Assembly (NCBI RefSeq): GCF_019175365.1
Contig: NZ_CP059572.1
Coordinates: forward strand, 6,510,001-6,574,000
Length of the DNA stretch: 64,000 nucleotides
Direction: 5' to 3'
Origin: Actinomadura graeca
GTDB taxonomy: Bacteria; Actinomycetota; Actinomycetes; Streptosporangiales; Streptosporangiaceae
In this document: positions 62,818 through 64,000 of the stretch, in pieces
Numbering within the stretch: the stretch's first letter is position 1
How the letters are laid out: each line of letters starts with the position of its first letter
Made by a program: the position numbers and the translations under genes
Notes under the pieces: generated by a model
What the model saw: only the letters and a program-made list of their open reading frames with translations
Database searches by the model: none
What the model was told of the DNA's origin: nothing

Positions 62818-63863
62818 CCCCCCGGCGGCTCATGGCGGTGGCGGCCCTCGGCGTCGCCACGGCGGTCTTCATAGCGATGATCTTCGTGCCCGTGCTGTTC
62901 GGCGCGAGCCAGTTCATGTTCGGCGGCGGCGTGGGCGGCGGCTGCGTGGACGTCTCCCAGGCGAACGCGCAACCCGCCGCGGCGACGGACGCCAGGGCGA
63001 TCCCCGCCGACTACCTGGGCTTCTACAAGAAGGCGGGCGGCCAGTACGGCATCCCGTGGAACGTCCTCGCGGGCATCGGGAAGGTCGAGACCGGGCACGG
63101 CACGTCCAACCTCCCGGGCGTCAAGAGCGGCGAGAACTACGCGGGCGCCGGCGGGCCCATGCAGTTCCTTGCGCCCACCTTCAAGGCGTTCGCTGTGGAC
63201 GGCGACAAGGACGGGCGCAAGGACCGCTACGACCCCGCCGACGCCATCCCCACCGCCGCCGCCTACCTCAAGCACAACGGCGCACCGCAGCGGATGCGTA
63301 CCGCGATCTTCATGTACAACCATTCGTGGGACTACGTGAACCTCGTCCTGGACTGGGCGAAGAAGTATGTCGGCGGCGACTTCGAGGTCGTCCAGTCCAA
63401 CGGCGTCGAGTGCCAGGACAACGACCTCCCCGCGAACGCCGGCGAGCTCGTCCAGAGGATCATCGCGTTCGCGATGGCGCAGCGCGGCAAGCGGTACATC
63501 TTCGGCGCGACCGGCCCGGACGCGTGGGACTGCTCCAGCCTGCTCCAGGCGGCCTACCGGTCCGCCGGGGTGGCGATCCCCCGGACGACGTTCGAGCAGT
63601 GGCCGTTCGGCGTGAAGATCGCCAAGGGGAAGGAGCAGCCCGGCGACCTGGTGTTCTTCAACTCCGGACCCGGCACCTCGTCCAACAACCCCGGGCACGT
63701 CGGCATGGTGATTGGCGGCGGGAAGATGGTGGTGGCGAGCTGCTCGACGTGCGTGCCCAACATCGGGGTGAAGCCCTACAAGCGCTCCGACTGGGTGGGG
63801 ACGACGCGTCCGCTGGCCCGCAAGGACCTCCAGAAGAAGCTTTCGGAGCTGGCGGCCCAGTAG
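62814..63863 (+). CDS. Bifunctional peptidoglycan hydrolase (SLT plus NlpC/P60), TcpG/CwlT-like
   Basis: 349 aa from the ATG at 62814, overlapping the previous stop (ATGA). Signal/membrane anchor (about 8-30), a lytic-transglycosylase domain (about 65-180) with the catalytic Glu probably E92 in GIGKVETGHG, then an NlpC/P60 domain (about 210-349) with Cys240 (WDCSSLLQAAY) and His295 (NPGHVGMVI). The same two-headed design as TcpG/CwlT/TraG wall hydrolases, which open the peptidoglycan for a conjugation channel. It is the last gene of the coupled plus-strand train. Confidence 0.9.
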   Translation: MTPRRLMAVAALGVATAVFIAMIFVPVLFGASQFMFGGGVGGGCVDVSQANAQPAAATDARAIPADYLGFYKKAGGQYGIPWNVLAGIGKVETGHGTSNLPGVKSGENYAGAGGPMQFLAPTFKAFAVDGDKDGRKDRYDPADAIPTAAAYLKHNGAPQRMRTAIFMYNHSWDYVNLVLDWAKKYVGGDFEVVQSNGVECQDNDLPANAGELVQRIIAFAMAQRGKRYIFGATGPDAWDCSSLLQAAYRSAGVAIPRTTFEQWPFGVKIAKGKEQPGDLVFFNSGPGTSSNNPGHVGMVIGGGKMVVASCSTCVPNIGVKPYKRSDWVGTTRPLARKDLQKKLSELAAQ

Positions 63864-63866
63864 CGC

Positions 63867-64000
63867 TCAGCAGCCGAAGTCGATGTCGTAGAACGTGCGG
63901 TAGTGATCGGATGTCCAGTACATCCCATCGTGGCCCTCATCGCCGGACGTGATGATGCGGCGCGCGCCGCGGTCCGGGCTGCCGGGGGTCTTCACCGTGT
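63867..64000 (-). CDS. Guanyl-specific ribonuclease (RNase Sa family), C-terminal part
   Basis: Partial gene entering from the right edge on the minus strand; only about 44 codons and the TGA at 63867-63869 are visible. The readable part contains TPGSPDRGARRII and SDHYRTFYDIDFGC, aligning with the C-terminus of RNase Sa (TPGARTRGTRRII, GDHYATF). The active-site Arg pair in RGARRII and the catalytic His in SDHY are kept, as is the last Cys, which forms a disulfide in RNase Sa. The catalytic Glu, signal peptide and start lie outside the window. It is a probable secreted cytotoxic RNase, 3 bp from the conjugation-type hydrolase gene and convergent with it. No barstar-like inhibitor is visible. 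Confidence 0.72.
   Translation of the reverse strand, partial: TVKTPGSPDRGARRIITSGDEGHDGMYWTSDHYRTFYDIDFGC

Noticed and set aside
51236..64000. Complete integrative conjugative element
   Set aside because: No integrase, relaxase, coupling protein, tRNA target or direct repeats are visible, so only the channel genes can be claimed.

Overview
The window is chromosomal DNA of a high-GC actinomycete. Nearly every gene uses G/C-ending codons and GTG starts are common. A mycothiol S-conjugate amidase (mca), DUF4307, DUF1707, DUF4245 and DUF6542 proteins and PhoH2 are all hallmarks of mycothiol-producing Actinobacteria. Gene content and arrangement fit a member of the Streptosporangiales, perhaps Thermomonosporaceae such as Actinomadura; that placement is inference. 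From memory, the order greA - DUF4307 - mca - small membrane protein - YyaL - Z-prenyltransferase - phoH2 - fumarase - glpX/DUF4245 - xseB/xseA - lipid-droplet-type protein - ispH - DUF6542 - ychF matches the Mycobacterium tuberculosis block Rv1080c to Rv1112, so most of the window is an old conserved actinobacterial neighbourhood with lineage-specific insertions.

Layout. 1-1.9 kb (minus): VWA/CoxE-type protein (cut by the window edge) and its MoxR/ChlI-like AAA+ ATPase. 2.0-5.4 kb (plus): FIST sensory protein, ROK sugar kinase, threonine ammonia-lyase. 5.5-10.2 kb (minus): three tandem secreted M1 metallopeptidases. 10.2-12 kb (minus): two RDD membrane proteins with low-complexity N-termini. 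12.1-13.9 kb: hppD with a divergent Lrp/AsnC regulator. 14-27 kb: greA, DUF4307, mca and partner, a TPR protein, RNase Z, a disulfide oxidoreductase, YyaL, an NlpC/P60 hydrolase, a TetR/MFS pair with a clear palindromic operator, a hypothetical protein and uppS. 27-38.5 kb: phoH2, a secreted lytic transglycosylase-like protein behind a perfect CRP-type site, class II fumarase, a Ser/Thr kinase, class I fumarase plus EamA transporter, a divergent MocR regulator, and an MFS exporter. 38.6-51.2 kb: ABC exporter, DUF1707, DUF4245, TetR, glpX, xseBA, MarR, lipid-droplet-type protein, ispH, rmuC-DUF6542, ychF.

51.2-64 kb (plus) is the most unusual part. It is a tightly coupled gene train encoding a Tcp-like (VirB8/VirB4/VirB6-type) conjugation or secretion apparatus: TcpC, a TcpD-like small membrane protein, a TcpE protein fused through about 800 disordered residues to a ParA/MinD-type domain whose P-loop lysine is replaced by Gln, a possible 54-residue microprotein, a VirB4-type ATPase, a TrbL/VirB6-like channel protein with a very long Gly/Ser tail, a small membrane-anchored protein, and a two-headed peptidoglycan hydrolase (SLT plus NlpC/P60). 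No relaxase, coupling ATPase, integrase or att site is visible. The next gene, on the opposite strand and cut by the window edge, is the C-terminus of a guanyl-specific RNase of the RNase Sa family.

No tRNA, rRNA, CRISPR array, insertion sequence or replication origin was seen.
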